DNA of 64,000 nt from Fibrobacter sp. UBA4297 (GTDB lineage: Bacteria > Fibrobacterota > Fibrobacteria > Fibrobacterales > Fibrobacteraceae): contig NZ_DGUZ01000019.1 in NCBI RefSeq assembly GCF_002394865.1, positions 106,038-170,037 on the forward strand. Reading direction: 5' to 3'. Below, one piece after another: positions 17,733 to 26,894 of the stretch. A program made the position numbers and the translations under genes. Every line of letters starts with the position of its first letter. Position 1 is the stretch's first letter. The notes beneath the pieces were generated by a model. It made no database searches, was not told the origin of the DNA, and saw only the letters and a program-made list of their open reading frames with translations.

Positions 17733-18494
17733 ATGGCTAAGATCAAAGTAAAATCCGCAAAAGAAATCGAACTGATCCGCGATGCCGGCGCTCTTGCAGC
17801 CGAAACGTTGATCCGTGCGGGAGAAATGTGCAAGCCCGGCGTCTCCACGCTCGAAATCGATGAATTCATCGGCGACTACACTCGCCAGCACAAGGGCATC
17901 TCCGCCTGCATGGGCTATCACGGTTACCCGCGTTACGCCTGCATCAGCATCAACGAAGTTGTCTGCCACGGCATCCCGAACGCGAACACCATCCTCAAGG
18001 ATGGCGACATCGTGAACATCGACATCACGACGATCCTCTCCGGCTACCACGGTGATACCTCCGCCATGTTCTGCGTTGGCAAGGTCTCTGACATCGCCCG
18101 CGAACTCGTGGATACCGCCAAGTTCTGCATGGAAGAAGGCATCCGCGCAGCAGGTGAAAGAGGCGCTCATTGGAACGACATCGGCTGCGCCATCCAGGAC
18201 ATCGCCGACGAACACGGCTTTAGCGTTGTCGAAGACTACTGCGGTCACGGCATTGGCCGCGGCTTCCACGAAGAACCGACCGTCTACCACTTCCGCAACT
18301 ACGAACGTTGCCCGTTCATCGAAGTCGGTAACGTCTTTACGGTCGAACCGATGCTCAACGTCGGACGCCCGGGGACAAAAACGCTCTCTGACGGTTGGAC
18401 CGCAGTGACCCGCGATGGCTCTCTCAGTGCCCAGTGGGAACACACCGTCGTGAAGACCAAGGACGGCATCGACATCCTCACGCTTCCGCGCTAA
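17733..18494 (+). CDS. map: Methionine aminopeptidase type I
   Basis: The enzyme removes the N-terminal methionine from nascent proteins in the cytoplasm. The 253 residues have the metal ligands in their classic positions: Asp97 and Asp108 (NIDITT, GDTS), His172 (GHGIGRGFHEEP), Glu205 (FTVEPML) and Glu236 (SAQWEHT). His79 (VVCHGIP) is the substrate-binding histidine. The gene is preceded directly by a heptamer repeat and followed by a terminator, so it is probably a single-gene unit. Confidence 0.96.
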   Translation: MAKIKVKSAKEIELIRDAGALAAETLIRAGEMCKPGVSTLEIDEFIGDYTRQHKGISACMGYHGYPRYACISINEVVCHGIPNANTILKDGDIVNIDITTILSGYHGDTSAMFCVGKVSDIARELVDTAKFCMEEGIRAAGERGAHWNDIGCAIQDIADEHGFSVVEDYCGHGIGRGFHEEPTVYHFRNYERCPFIEVGNVFTVEPMLNVGRPGTKTLSDGWTAVTRDGSLSAQWEHTVVKTKDGIDILTLPR

Positions 18495-18520
18495 ACCGCC
18501 GCATTCCAAATACTATAGAA

Positions 18521-18559
18521 CGCCTCGCGCCGTAAAAAGCACGAGGTGTTATTTTTTTG
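18521..18559 (+). terminator. Rho-independent terminator after map
   Basis: The arms CGCCTCG and CGAGGTG (one G-T pair) are followed by TTATTTTTTT. Confidence 0.8.
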
Positions 18560-18608
18560 CATTTTTCGCAAAAGAATATATATTACAACCGAAAAAACAG
18601 GTACACGA

Positions 18609-18650
18609 ATTAACTAGTAACCAATAACTAGTAACTACCAACTAATAATA
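18609..18650. repeat. Single-arm heptamer repeat TAACTAG
   Basis: In 7-bp steps it reads TAACTAG, TAACCAA, TAACTAG, TAACTAC, CAACTAA, ending a few bases before the ATG at 18656. No second arm or hairpin is seen here. Confidence 0.75.
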
Positions 18651-18655
18651 AAACA

Positions 18656-18991
18656 ATGTCCTTCCTCAGTAACGCACGCGACAAAGCTATCGAAATGTTT
18701 TTCCAACGCAACGACTTCATCAATAAATTTGGTGAAATCCTGAACGTCGATATCGACTCGCAAGAAAATCAAGCAAACGTCACCATCCTTTTGCATGGAG
18801 AATTTACACCAACCACACTTTGTGCGCACTACTGTTTCGAAGACACCGAACAGGGAACGATGATTGTCATAAACAAAGTAGAAAGTCCACGACCGCTGAT
18901 TAACGAAATTGTCACGTGGTGGTTCAAGGACCATTCCATCAAGAAAGCGCTCCCCAAAGGCACAGGCCTATTTGCCAAAATTTTGTTCTAA
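18656..18991 (+). CDS. Small protein of unknown function, paralogue of the next gene
   Basis: The protein has 111 residues and no signal peptide. It is visibly related to the 95-residue product at 19014: NVTILLHGE aligns with NLTVIPHGE, and PLINEIVTWW aligns with LWIDEIVKMW. The pattern suggests a small beta-sandwich or steroid-transfer-like fold with a C-terminal helix, but no family is recognised. The gene heads a run of plus-strand genes reaching 21535 with short gaps; the upstream heptamer repeat may replace a conventional leader. Confidence 0.6.
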   Translation: MSFLSNARDKAIEMFFQRNDFINKFGEILNVDIDSQENQANVTILLHGEFTPTTLCAHYCFEDTEQGTMIVINKVESPRPLINEIVTWWFKDHSIKKALPKGTGLFAKILF

Positions 18992-19013
18992 CTGACTCCG
19001 AAGGAATTTTATC

Positions 19014-19301
19014 ATGGATGAACAACTTCAAAAAACATTCAACAACATTTCTTTCAGCGTCAACGCAGAAAAAAGAATCATGAACCTCACAGTCATCCCG
19101 CATGGCGAAACAGCCCCAATATCGTTCCTCGCCAACTACGAAATCGATGAAAAAGGCGAAAAAACCGAGCTTTTTATCACAAAAATCGCCTCAGATAGAC
19201 TTTGGATCGATGAAATTGTTAAAATGTGGCTAGAAAAAAGTAATTTTAAATATAGGATTCCCCAAAGCATTGCGGGAATTGTTAAAATGTTCTTGAAATA
19301 G
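19014..19301 (+). CDS. Small protein of unknown function, paralogue of the previous gene
   Basis: The protein has 95 residues, is cytoplasmic by sequence and related to the product at 18656 across about 80 residues (roughly 30 percent identity by eye). GAAGGA precedes the ATG. It lies 22 bp after its paralogue and 17 bp before the EcsC-like gene, so an operon is likely. Function is unknown. Confidence 0.6.
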   Translation: MDEQLQKTFNNISFSVNAEKRIMNLTVIPHGETAPISFLANYEIDEKGEKTELFITKIASDRLWIDEIVKMWLEKSNFKYRIPQSIAGIVKMFLK

Positions 19302-19318
19302 GAAACAAGGAGGCTGCA

Positions 19319-20032
19319 ATGTTGAACTTCAACGAATTCAAAAAAGACGATTCCAATTCCATTCAGGAAATGTTCAATTCCGTCATCTTCAACTTGATTA
19401 CGGATATTCCGGACTCGCTACTCTGCCCTAACAGAGATCCGGACGCCCGAGCCGACATTTTGATTAAACAAGCAGCCCTTAAGGCCGCCGCCGTAAGTAC
19501 ATCGCTTTCCATTCCGGCTGGGTTCACCGGCGTTTTGACCTCCATCCCGGATATCGCTGCAGTCTGGCGCATCCAGGCACAGCTTATTTCCGATATAGCC
19601 TGCACTTACGGTAAATTTGCCATGCTCAGCCGTGAAGCCATGGTCTGGTGTTTATTCCGCCACAGTGCAGCATCACTCCTCCGAGACGTCGCCGTCCGCA
19701 CAGGAAGCCGCATCGTCGTGCAAAAGCTTTCTCTTGCCGCCCTCCAGAAACTGCTCCAGAAAATCGGCGTCAAAATTTCTGCAAACTTCCTCGGACGCAT
19801 CGCCCTCCGAGCAATCCCTGCTATCGGCGCAATCGGAAACGGCGCTTACACCTATTTCGACACAAACGAAGTCGGCAAGACAGCAAAGTCCTACTTCAAG
19901 GCTCTCGAAGGCGTCGATAAGCCGGAACTCGTCGAAAACTCAATCGACAAGGATCCCGATGCAAGCGAATCCAAAGCAGAACAAGACACGACCGAAAGCA
20001 GTACAGAAACGAGTTCGGACAAGAACGTCTAG
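19319..20032 (+). CDS. EcsC/DUF697-like membrane-associated protein
   Basis: The protein has 237 residues. Residues about 50-85 (LSIPAGFTGVLTSIPDIAAV) and 155-185 (IALRAIPAIGAIGNGAYTYF, then DTNEVGKTAKSYF) form the two hydrophobic alpha-helical pairs seen in EcsC and DUF697 proteins, which sit in or on the membrane. The C-terminal 40 residues are acidic and Ser/Thr-rich, probably disordered. GGAGG precedes the ATG. It follows the two small paralogues closely; no function is known for this arrangement. Confidence 0.6.
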   Translation: MLNFNEFKKDDSNSIQEMFNSVIFNLITDIPDSLLCPNRDPDARADILIKQAALKAAAVSTSLSIPAGFTGVLTSIPDIAAVWRIQAQLISDIACTYGKFAMLSREAMVWCLFRHSAASLLRDVAVRTGSRIVVQKLSLAALQKLLQKIGVKISANFLGRIALRAIPAIGAIGNGAYTYFDTNEVGKTAKSYFKALEGVDKPELVENSIDKDPDASESKAEQDTTESSTETSSDKNV

Positions 20033-20056
20033 TTCCGCGATAACGCCCACCCACTT

Positions 20057-21535
20057 GTGCAAGCTTTACAAAAAATTCATAATACACTAAAGCAACAAGG
20101 AGTTTTCGTACTCCTTGTTCTTGTTCTGTTATTCCTTTTTACTTTATCGCTTGTTGGCGAAAAGATTACACTCAACAATGGCGCAGGATATGACGGGGCT
20201 TTTTATTACAATGTTGCCCAATATTTTTCCACAGACTTTTGGACTACCGGCTACGACAGTTTCCGCATTTACCGCATTTTTCCTTTTTGCCTGATAAACT
20301 TATTTTTTCGGCTCCTCAATATCGAGACAACGCACGCAAACTTGATGCACTCGATGTGCATTATCCACTTTCTCAACCTAGCAATCCAACTCACGTTCTT
20401 TTTCAAGCTAGTCCGCCTAAACGCTTGGAAAAAAACAACTACAGCCATCATCTTCAGTTGTTTTTTCTTCAACTACTTCTTTCTAAAGAACTGCGGCTAC
20501 GAAATGTTCCTGACAGATGCATTCGCAAGCACAGTTTTTCTCGTTTCGTTCTACTTTTTGCAATGCCAAAAATACAAGCTAGCCATTTCCATTTCATTTT
20601 TGGGAATTCTCACTTGGCCTACCGTCACCTACGTCATTTGGCTCCTTTACTTTTTCAAAGACGCATTTCCACAACAAGCACCTCGTCTTAAAATCCACAC
20701 CGGAAAAACGCTCGCCATCACATTTCCTCTGGTATCCATCGGCGCTGTCACCACGCTCTACCTTTTGCACAACCAACCGCTTCTCGAAAGCATGCTTTAC
20801 ATTCCACCATCAATCCCGCTCCTCTTCACAAGTGCAATTGCCTGGTACTTATTCCTATTCGTCATTTTGCGCCATTGTGACAATCAATTCTATACGCCAA
20901 ACACGTACATTCGCGAATTTATACGTCAGTCCCCCTGGGAAAAACTCGCTTTCATCATCATTCCTTTCATTACGCTCTACATTTTTCTCCGAGCACACAC
21001 TAACAATGAATTCATCTTTAGCGGAACCGCGTTTATCCTCCAGATATTCCTCCGACCACTCAAATACCCATTCATCACGCCCGTGGCCCATATATCCTAC
21101 TTTGGGCTTACTCCGTTGCTTGTAATTTTTCTCTTCCGCCATCTTTCAGAAGACATCTTTAGCCGCAGTGCGGGTTACGCCTTGGCTTTCCTGGCATTCC
21201 TCTTTTTTGCAATAGACAGCGAAGCTAGGCACATACTCCCACTACTTCCATTGGTTCTAGTTCCGCTCGCAAACGTTCTCGACAAAATGGACTTGACCGT
21301 AAAATCCATTGCGATTTTGGTCGTTCTGCAACTTGCCCTCAGCCACTTTTACATTCCAATAAACACAGATGGACTTGCCGAAGCATTCGACAGCAACAAT
21401 TTCAATACAGTAGCGCAACGCTATTTTATGAGTTTTGGCCCATGGATGAGATTCCACACTTATATTGTATGGGCAGCGATTTCTGCTTTTACCGCAATTT
21501 TAGTGAGCCGAATCCTCAAAAAAAGCAAAATTTAG
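20057..21535 (+). CDS. Multi-pass membrane protein, GT-C glycosyltransferase-like
   Basis: The protein has up to 492 residues with about eleven membrane helices. The first extracytoplasmic loop has GYDGAFYYNVAQYF, like the Asp-containing loop 1 of GT-C glycosyltransferases and polyprenol-phosphate mannosyltransferases, which use lipid-linked sugars. The late word EARHILPLLPLVLVPLANVL also fits such proteins. The call rests on topology and this loop only. The start used here is GTG at 20057 without a clear ribosome-binding site; it is needed to include the first helix. It lies 24 bp after the EcsC-like gene. Confidence 0.6.
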   Translation: MQALQKIHNTLKQQGVFVLLVLVLLFLFTLSLVGEKITLNNGAGYDGAFYYNVAQYFSTDFWTTGYDSFRIYRIFPFCLINLFFRLLNIETTHANLMHSMCIIHFLNLAIQLTFFFKLVRLNAWKKTTTAIIFSCFFFNYFFLKNCGYEMFLTDAFASTVFLVSFYFLQCQKYKLAISISFLGILTWPTVTYVIWLLYFFKDAFPQQAPRLKIHTGKTLAITFPLVSIGAVTTLYLLHNQPLLESMLYIPPSIPLLFTSAIAWYLFLFVILRHCDNQFYTPNTYIREFIRQSPWEKLAFIIIPFITLYIFLRAHTNNEFIFSGTAFILQIFLRPLKYPFITPVAHISYFGLTPLLVIFLFRHLSEDIFSRSAGYALAFLAFLFFAIDSEARHILPLLPLVLVPLANVLDKMDLTVKSIAILVVLQLALSHFYIPINTDGLAEAFDSNNFNTVAQRYFMSFGPWMRFHTYIVWAAISAFTAILVSRILKKSKI

Positions 21536-21651
21536 CCGTATTCACCCCCTTTTATATCATCAATTCAAAAACCGCCCTTGAGTTCCCCCCAAAATTTTCT
21601 ATTTTTGGGCGCAACATTCAATAACATCAACTCCATTAGTGGAATAAAAAT

Positions 21652-23781
21652 ATGAAAAACATTGAAAAGCACAGAAATATTGGTATTTCTGCTCACATCG
21701 ACTCCGGTAAGACTACTCTTACCGAACGTATCCTCTACTTCACAAAGCGTATCCACGCTATCCACGAAGTTCGTGGTAAAGACGGCGTCGGTGCCACGAT
21801 GGACTCCATGGAACTTGAACGCGAACGCGGCATCACGATTCAGTCTGCTGCTACGTTTGCAAACTGGACTCACACCAAGACCGGTGAACGCGACTCCATC
21901 AACATCATCGATACCCCGGGGCACGTGGACTTCACGATCGAAGTGGAACGTTCTCTCCGCGTGTTGGACGGTGCTATCCTCGTCCTCACTGGCGTTGAAG
22001 GCGTCCAGTCCCAGTCTATTACTGTTGACCGTCAGATGAAGCGCTACCATGTACCGCGCGTCGTGTTCGTGAACAAGTGCGACCGCTCTGGTGCAAACCC
22101 GCTCCGCGTGGCTGTCATGCTCAAGGAAAAACTCAACCACAAGCCGTGCGTCATGCAGATTCCTATCGGTTTGGAATCCAATCTTAAGGGCGTGGTCGAC
22201 CTTATCGAAATGAAGGCTTACTACTTCGAAGGCGAAAACGGCGACGACATGATCGAAAAGGATATTCCTGAAGAACTCGTCGACCAGGCTAACGAATACC
22301 GCGAAAAGCTCGTTGACTGCTGCGCTGACTACAGCGACGAAGTCATGGAAAAGGCTATGGAAGGCCAGTATGGCGTCGACCAGATCGACAAGGCCCTCCT
22401 CAAGAAGGTCATCCGCGAAGCTACCATCCGCCTTGACATCACTCCGGTGTTCATGGGTTCTGCTCATAAGAACGTTGGTGTCCAGAAGCTCCTCGACGGC
22501 GTTATCGACTACCTCCCGTGCCCGACCGACGTTGAAAACAAGGCTCTCGACCTCGACAACAACGAAGCTGAAGTTGTTCTCAAGTCCGAAGACAACGCAC
22601 CGCTCGTCTGCTACGCATTCAAGCTCGTGAACGACCGCTATGGCCAGCTCACCTACGTCCGCGTTTACCAGGGTACCCTCAAGAAGGGCGACATGATTAC
22701 CAACATGGCAACCGGCAAGAAGGTTTCCGTTGGCCGTCTCGTCCGTATGCACGCTGACGAAATGGTGGACATCACCGAAGCCGGTGCAGGCGACATCGTT
22801 GCTCTGTTCGGTATCGACTGCGCATCCGGTACGACATTCACGGATGGCAAGAACCACTACAACATGACTTCTATGCACGTTCCTAACCCGGTTATCGAAC
22901 TTGTTATTGAAGCCAAGAACCGTGACGACCTCGACAACATGTCCAAGGCCCTCAACCGCTTCACGAAGGAAGACCCGACGTTCCAGGTCGAAGTTGACAA
23001 GGAATCTGGTCAGACCATCATCAAGGGTATGGGCGAACTCCACCTTGACGTTTATATCGAACGTATGCGCCGTGAATACAAGTGCGACGTGACGACCGGT
23101 GCTCCGCAGGTTGCTTACCGCGAAACCATCACCCGCCCGGCCAAGTTCGACTACACCCACAAGAAGCAGACCGGTGGTTCTGGTCAGTATGCTAAGGTTG
23201 TCGGTGAAATGCGTCCGATGCCAGTCGAAGGCGACCAGGAAAAGGTCTACAACTTCGTCAACTCCGTCGTCGGTGGCCGTATTCCGAAGGAATACATCCC
23301 GTCTTGCGATAAGGGTTTCCAGAGCTGCATGGAAGCAGGTTCCCTCATCGGATTCCCGGTTGTCGGCATCGAAATGGAAGTCACGGATGGTGCATTCCAC
23401 CCGGTCGACTCCTCTGATATGGCGTTCCAGGTTGCAGCCCGTATGGCCTTCCGCGAAGCTTTCGCTAAGGCTGGTGCTCAGATTCTCGAACCGATCATGA
23501 AGGTCGAAATCCAGACCCCGACCGAATTCCAGGGCGGTGTCGTGGGTAACGTTTCCCAGCGTCGTGGTGCAATCACAGGCACTAGCGAAGAACAGGGCAT
23601 GACCACGATCGATGCAGAAGTTCCGCTTTCCGAAATGTTCGGTTATGCTACGGACCTCCGCTCCATGACTCAGGGTAAGGCTGAATTCACGATGGAATTC
23701 TGCAAGTACCTCCCGGTTCCGAAGAACATCCAGGAAGAACTCATCAAGAAGTACGGCGACAAGGTCAAGGCAAGAGCTTAA
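21652..23781 (+). CDS. fusA: Translation elongation factor G
   Basis: The 709-residue GTPase drives ribosomal translocation. The domains are: GTPase domain with G1 AHIDSGKTT (about 14-22), G2 RGITIQSA, G3 DTPGHVDF and G4 NKCD; then domains II-V with the domain IV YRETI and [12 protein letters not shown] words. The G1 loop has Ser where ordinary EF-G has Ala (AHIDAGKTT). With the start [13 protein letters not shown], this points to the spdEFG1/mitochondrial-type EF-G1 branch rather than the str-operon type; this is inference from memory of the families. No rpsL/rpsG/tuf neighbours are present, in line with that branch. Confidence 0.93.
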   Translation: MKNIEKHRNIGISAHIDSGKTTLTERILYFTKRIHAIHEVRGKDGVGATMDSMELERERGITIQSAATFANWTHTKTGERDSINIIDTPGHVDFTIEVERSLRVLDGAILVLTGVEGVQSQSITVDRQMKRYHVPRVVFVNKCDRSGANPLRVAVMLKEKLNHKPCVMQIPIGLESNLKGVVDLIEMKAYYFEGENGDDMIEKDIPEELVDQANEYREKLVDCCADYSDEVMEKAMEGQYGVDQIDKALLKKVIREATIRLDITPVFMGSAHKNVGVQKLLDGVIDYLPCPTDVENKALDLDNNEAEVVLKSEDNAPLVCYAFKLVNDRYGQLTYVRVYQGTLKKGDMITNMATGKKVSVGRLVRMHADEMVDITEAGAGDIVALFGIDCASGTTFTDGKNHYNMTSMHVPNPVIELVIEAKNRDDLDNMSKALNRFTKEDPTFQVEVDKESGQTIIKGMGELHLDVYIERMRREYKCDVTTGAPQVAYRETITRPAKFDYTHKKQTGGSGQYAKVVGEMRPMPVEGDQEKVYNFVNSVVGGRIPKEYIPSCDKGFQSCMEAGSLIGFPVVGIEMEVTDGAFHPVDSSDMAFQVAARMAFREAFAKAGAQILEPIMKVEIQTPTEFQGGVVGNVSQRRGAITGTSEEQGMTTIDAEVPLSEMFGYATDLRSMTQGKAEFTMEFCKYLPVPKNIQEELIKKYGDKVKARA

Positions 23782-23840
23782 TACGACCGCTCGGGTCTAA
23801 ACGCAGGCAAGAACCTCCGTCGGACCCTCGCTCTCGCAAG

Positions 23841-23873
23841 AAGCCCTCGGTTAATACCGAGGGTTTCTTTTTG
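23841..23873 (+). terminator. Rho-independent terminator after fusA (first)
   Basis: The arms CCCTCGG and CCGAGGG with loop TTAATA are followed by TTTCTTTTT. Confidence 0.88.
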
Positions 23874-23913
23874 CTCACGGATGACTGCCAAATGCAAAAA
23901 ATCTCGAAAGTTT

Positions 23914-23947
23914 AAAAGGCCTGCAACTTTCGTTGCAGGCCTTTTTT
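23914..23947. terminator. Second terminator after fusA, bidirectional
   Basis: A perfect hairpin with arms AAAAGGCCTGCAAC and GTTGCAGGCCTTTT and loop TTTC is followed by more T residues. A and T runs on both sides allow it to work from either strand. Confidence 0.9.
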
Positions 23948-24000
23948 GTATAAAATAAAACGGCGTGGAAAATCAATTTTTTTTGAAAAACGTCATTTTT

Positions 24001-24237
24001 TACGTGAGTAAAGTCAATTTTTTGATAATTTTCACGTAAAATTTTAATGTTATATGTAGAGATTTATGTTGTTTTTGATGTTTTTGTGCTTTTTTCATGG
24101 CGGAAAGTATGAATTTCACTTTTTTGAATCTGAAAAAACCTTAAAAAGTAGAAAAGTTTGCTTTCGGCAAGCCTAAAAGTGTTATTTTGTACTAAAATTT
24201 ACGTGAGTAAACCTTAATTTTGAGCATTTTTCACGTA
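24001..24237. repeat. TACGTGA double-palindrome module, copy a
   Basis: Two sites of the form TACGTGA-N24-TCACGTA are present, at 24001-24038 and 24200-24237. Each is exactly 38 bp and their starts are 199 bp apart. The outer flanks are GAAAAACGTCATTTTT (left) and AAAAATCGCC (right). The 161-bp interior is AT-rich with no gene. The module lies between the convergent fusA and mazG genes, where no promoter is needed. See the matching modules at 42181 and 43467. Confidence 0.85.
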
Positions 24238-24306
24238 AAAATCGCCTAAAATCCGATTTTTGCTTCAATACAGCTGTTTTTGAAGTTAATATCCCAAAAA
24301 AATCCT

Positions 24307-24348
24307 CAAAAAGGAAGGACCCCGCATGCGCAAGCCTACGGGGTCCTT
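24307..24348 (-). terminator. Intrinsic terminator of the candidate small RNA
   Basis: The 10-bp stem AAGGACCCCG/CGGGGTCCTT is followed, on the minus strand, by CCTTTTT. Confidence 0.7.
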
Positions 24349-24428
24349 GAAAATTCGTAACACTAGTAAGTTCTACTCCGCGATTCGATCCGGCTTCCCG
24401 TCTCAGAACCAGAATTTACTGGTGCCAC
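24307..24428 (-). ncRNA. Candidate small RNA with intrinsic terminator
   Basis: On the minus strand a TATATT box (24435-24440) is followed by about 122 bases that fold well. CACCAGTAAATTCT (near 24425) pairs with AGAACTTACTAGTG (near 24365) to form a long stem around a purine-rich inner loop (GACGGGAAGCCGG). A 10-bp GC-rich hairpin AAGGACCCCG/CGGGGTCCTT (24315-24348) with a T run forms a terminator. No frame is coding. The class is not recognised; a 6S-like or other housekeeping RNA is possible. The -35 is weak. Confidence 0.45.
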
Positions 24429-24453
24429 GAGAATAATATAGCACACAAATTGC

Positions 24454-24483
24454 AAGAGCGAACAAAATTTCGCTCGCTCTTTT
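24454..24483. terminator. Possible terminator downstream of mazG
   Basis: The arms AAGAGCGA and TCGCTCTT form a hairpin followed by TTTT on the plus strand; the T run on the minus strand (the direction of mazG) is poor. It separates mazG from the small-RNA candidate. Confidence 0.4.
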
Positions 24484-24522
24484 AATCCCGCGCGGAACAT
24501 TCCAATATGGAATAGCCACGAA

Positions 24523-25420
<898 letters not shown>

Positions 25421-25484
25421 GCGCCCAAAGATAGAAAGTAAACGCACCCCCTTGCTTTTATACAACAAATTCAGTAAATTAGTT

Positions 25485-26507
25485 ATGGCTTTATTAGATT
25501 CTTACTTATATCGTTTCTTATATCCGTTAGTTTTATTCAAACCATCCACTCCACACCTGCAATCTCCGCCAGCCCCCGGAATGCAACGGATATGGCAGCA
25601 AAGCAACAACATGGAAACGACAACATTTAACGAATCCTATCGCAAACTCCTACCCCAAAATTACCCACAAGCCTTGCGTGCATCCAAGTATAGTCCCAAG
25701 CAACTCTTTTGCAAAGGCTCTCTCCCCTCCAACGACAAAATCGGCATCGCCATGGTCGGCACGCGACGCCCATCCGCCAACGCCGAAGAACTCTGCAGGC
25801 GACTCGTCGGTTCGCTCAAACCCACAAACGCCGTGGTCATTTCGGGGCTTGCACAGGGCATAGACAGCTTTTGCCACCGCGCAGCCCTCGATGCAGGCAT
25901 ACCCACAATAGCCGTCTTAGCGCAAGGGCTAGACGCCAAAATCGAAGGGGAACGCAACACCCTCGCCAAACGGATTATCGACGCAGGAGGCGCCCTATTG
26001 AGCGAATACGAAGGCGACACGCCAGCCTACAAGGGGAACTTCATCGCACGGAACCGCATCATCAGCGGGCTCAGCCAATCGACGCTCGTGGTCCAGAGCC
26101 GTAAAAAAGGAGGCGCCCTACTCACCGCGCAATTCTGCCTAGACGAAGGGAAACCTCTCCTCGCCTGCCCCGGGAACTTCGACTGCGAACTCTACAGCGG
26201 CACGAACGCGCTCCTCGACAGCGGGCACGCCAAAGCCGTCTTCATTCCCGAAAGTCTACGGGCAGTCGCCGGAATTCCATGCCTCGAAGGGGCAAAAATC
26301 GAGCAATTGAGCACATACGGGGTACAACTGTCGGACGGGGCTCAAAAAGTCTTTGACCGGTTTAACGGATTCCGCAAAACATTTTCGGAACTTCAAGAAG
26401 ATTTCGACTTTAAGGCGCCAGAACTTTTAGCTATATTGACGGAGCTAGAAATATCTGGTCTAGTCTCGTCAAAGGACAACTTCCAATTCTATTTTAACGG
26501 AGCATAA
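25485..26507 (+). CDS. dprA: DNA processing protein DprA/Smf
   Basis: DprA binds single-stranded DNA and loads RecA during natural transformation. The Rossmann-like core is intact: MVGTRRPSANAEELC, VVISGLAQGIDSFCHRAAL, TIAVLAQGLD, SEYEGDTPAYKGNFIARNRIISGLS (given here in parts) and KKGGALLTAQF. A C-terminal winged-helix-like segment follows. ATG 25485 gives 340 residues; ATG 25611 (METTTF) would give 298 and is also plausible, since the first 42 residues are not family-like. No com genes are adjacent, so competence is not proven. Confidence 0.88.
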   Translation: MALLDSYLYRFLYPLVLFKPSTPHLQSPPAPGMQRIWQQSNNMETTTFNESYRKLLPQNYPQALRASKYSPKQLFCKGSLPSNDKIGIAMVGTRRPSANAEELCRRLVGSLKPTNAVVISGLAQGIDSFCHRAALDAGIPTIAVLAQGLDAKIEGERNTLAKRIIDAGGALLSEYEGDTPAYKGNFIARNRIISGLSQSTLVVQSRKKGGALLTAQFCLDEGKPLLACPGNFDCELYSGTNALLDSGHAKAVFIPESLRAVAGIPCLEGAKIEQLSTYGVQLSDGAQKVFDRFNGFRKTFSELQEDFDFKAPELLAILTELEISGLVSSKDNFQFYFNGA

Positions 26508-26511
26508 TTAG

Positions 26512-26790
26512 TTGCACATTCGAGTTATCATTAGAATTGCCACGATAATTACGTTCGCGTTTTTGGTGTTTCACGTGATGTTCGGCAAGAACAGCATCCC
26601 GGAACAGCGCAGAATTGCAAGAGAAATCGAGCTTTATCAAAAGCAGATAGATTCACTTAGTAAAGTCATCGAGCAGCGAAACGAGCTCATCCAAAAGCTA
26701 AAGACCGATTCCCTCTACAAAGAAGAAATTCTGCGTACCCGCTACGGCATGAGCCGCGAAGGTGAGAAAGTGTTTCAGTTGGTGAAATGA
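26512..26790 (+). CDS. FtsB/DivIC-like septum formation initiator
   Basis: The protein has 92 residues: one N-terminal membrane helix (about 5-25) followed by a coiled coil (about 30-70) and a short periplasmic end with the family word YGMSREGEKVFQLVK (compare 'A R . .  . M . . P G E . V'). FtsB/DivIC links with FtsL and FtsQ in the divisome. The reading frame opens with TTG at 26512, five bases after the dprA stop; no ATG is available without losing the helix. Co-transcription with dprA is likely. Confidence 0.75.
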   Translation: MHIRVIIRIATIITFAFLVFHVMFGKNSIPEQRRIAREIELYQKQIDSLSKVIEQRNELIQKLKTDSLYKEEILRTRYGMSREGEKVFQLVK

Positions 26791-26792
26791 TG

Positions 26793-26894
26793 ATTAGTAG
26801 GAAGTAGTCGGTAGGAAGTAGGAAGTTTTTATAATCGCGACAAAGCCGCCTAACTATTCCTGCCTACTGTCTACAGCCTACTGCTAACTGCTTA
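26793..26894. repeat. Heptamer inverted-repeat element between the ftsB-like and RND genes
   Basis: The left arm (26793-26826) carries GGAAGTA units right after the ftsB-like stop. The hairpin GCGAC-AAA-GCCGC lies near 26837-26850. The right arm reads CTATTCC, TGCCTAC, TGTCTAC, AGCCTAC, TGCTAAC, TGCTTAC in exact 7-bp steps. The TAA stop of the convergent RND gene (minus, 26892-26894) lies in the last unit. Confidence 0.85.

Noticed and set aside
21565..23400. Long open frame of 611 codons antisense to fusA
   Set aside because: It mirrors the fusA codon pattern, has Val/Asp/His-rich composition and no family motifs; fusA on the other strand is certain.
24360..24428. Cobalamin riboswitch suggested by GGGAAGCCGG...CGAATC on the minus strand
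   Set aside because: The remaining conserved core is not found, and no transport or cobalamin gene follows on that strand.
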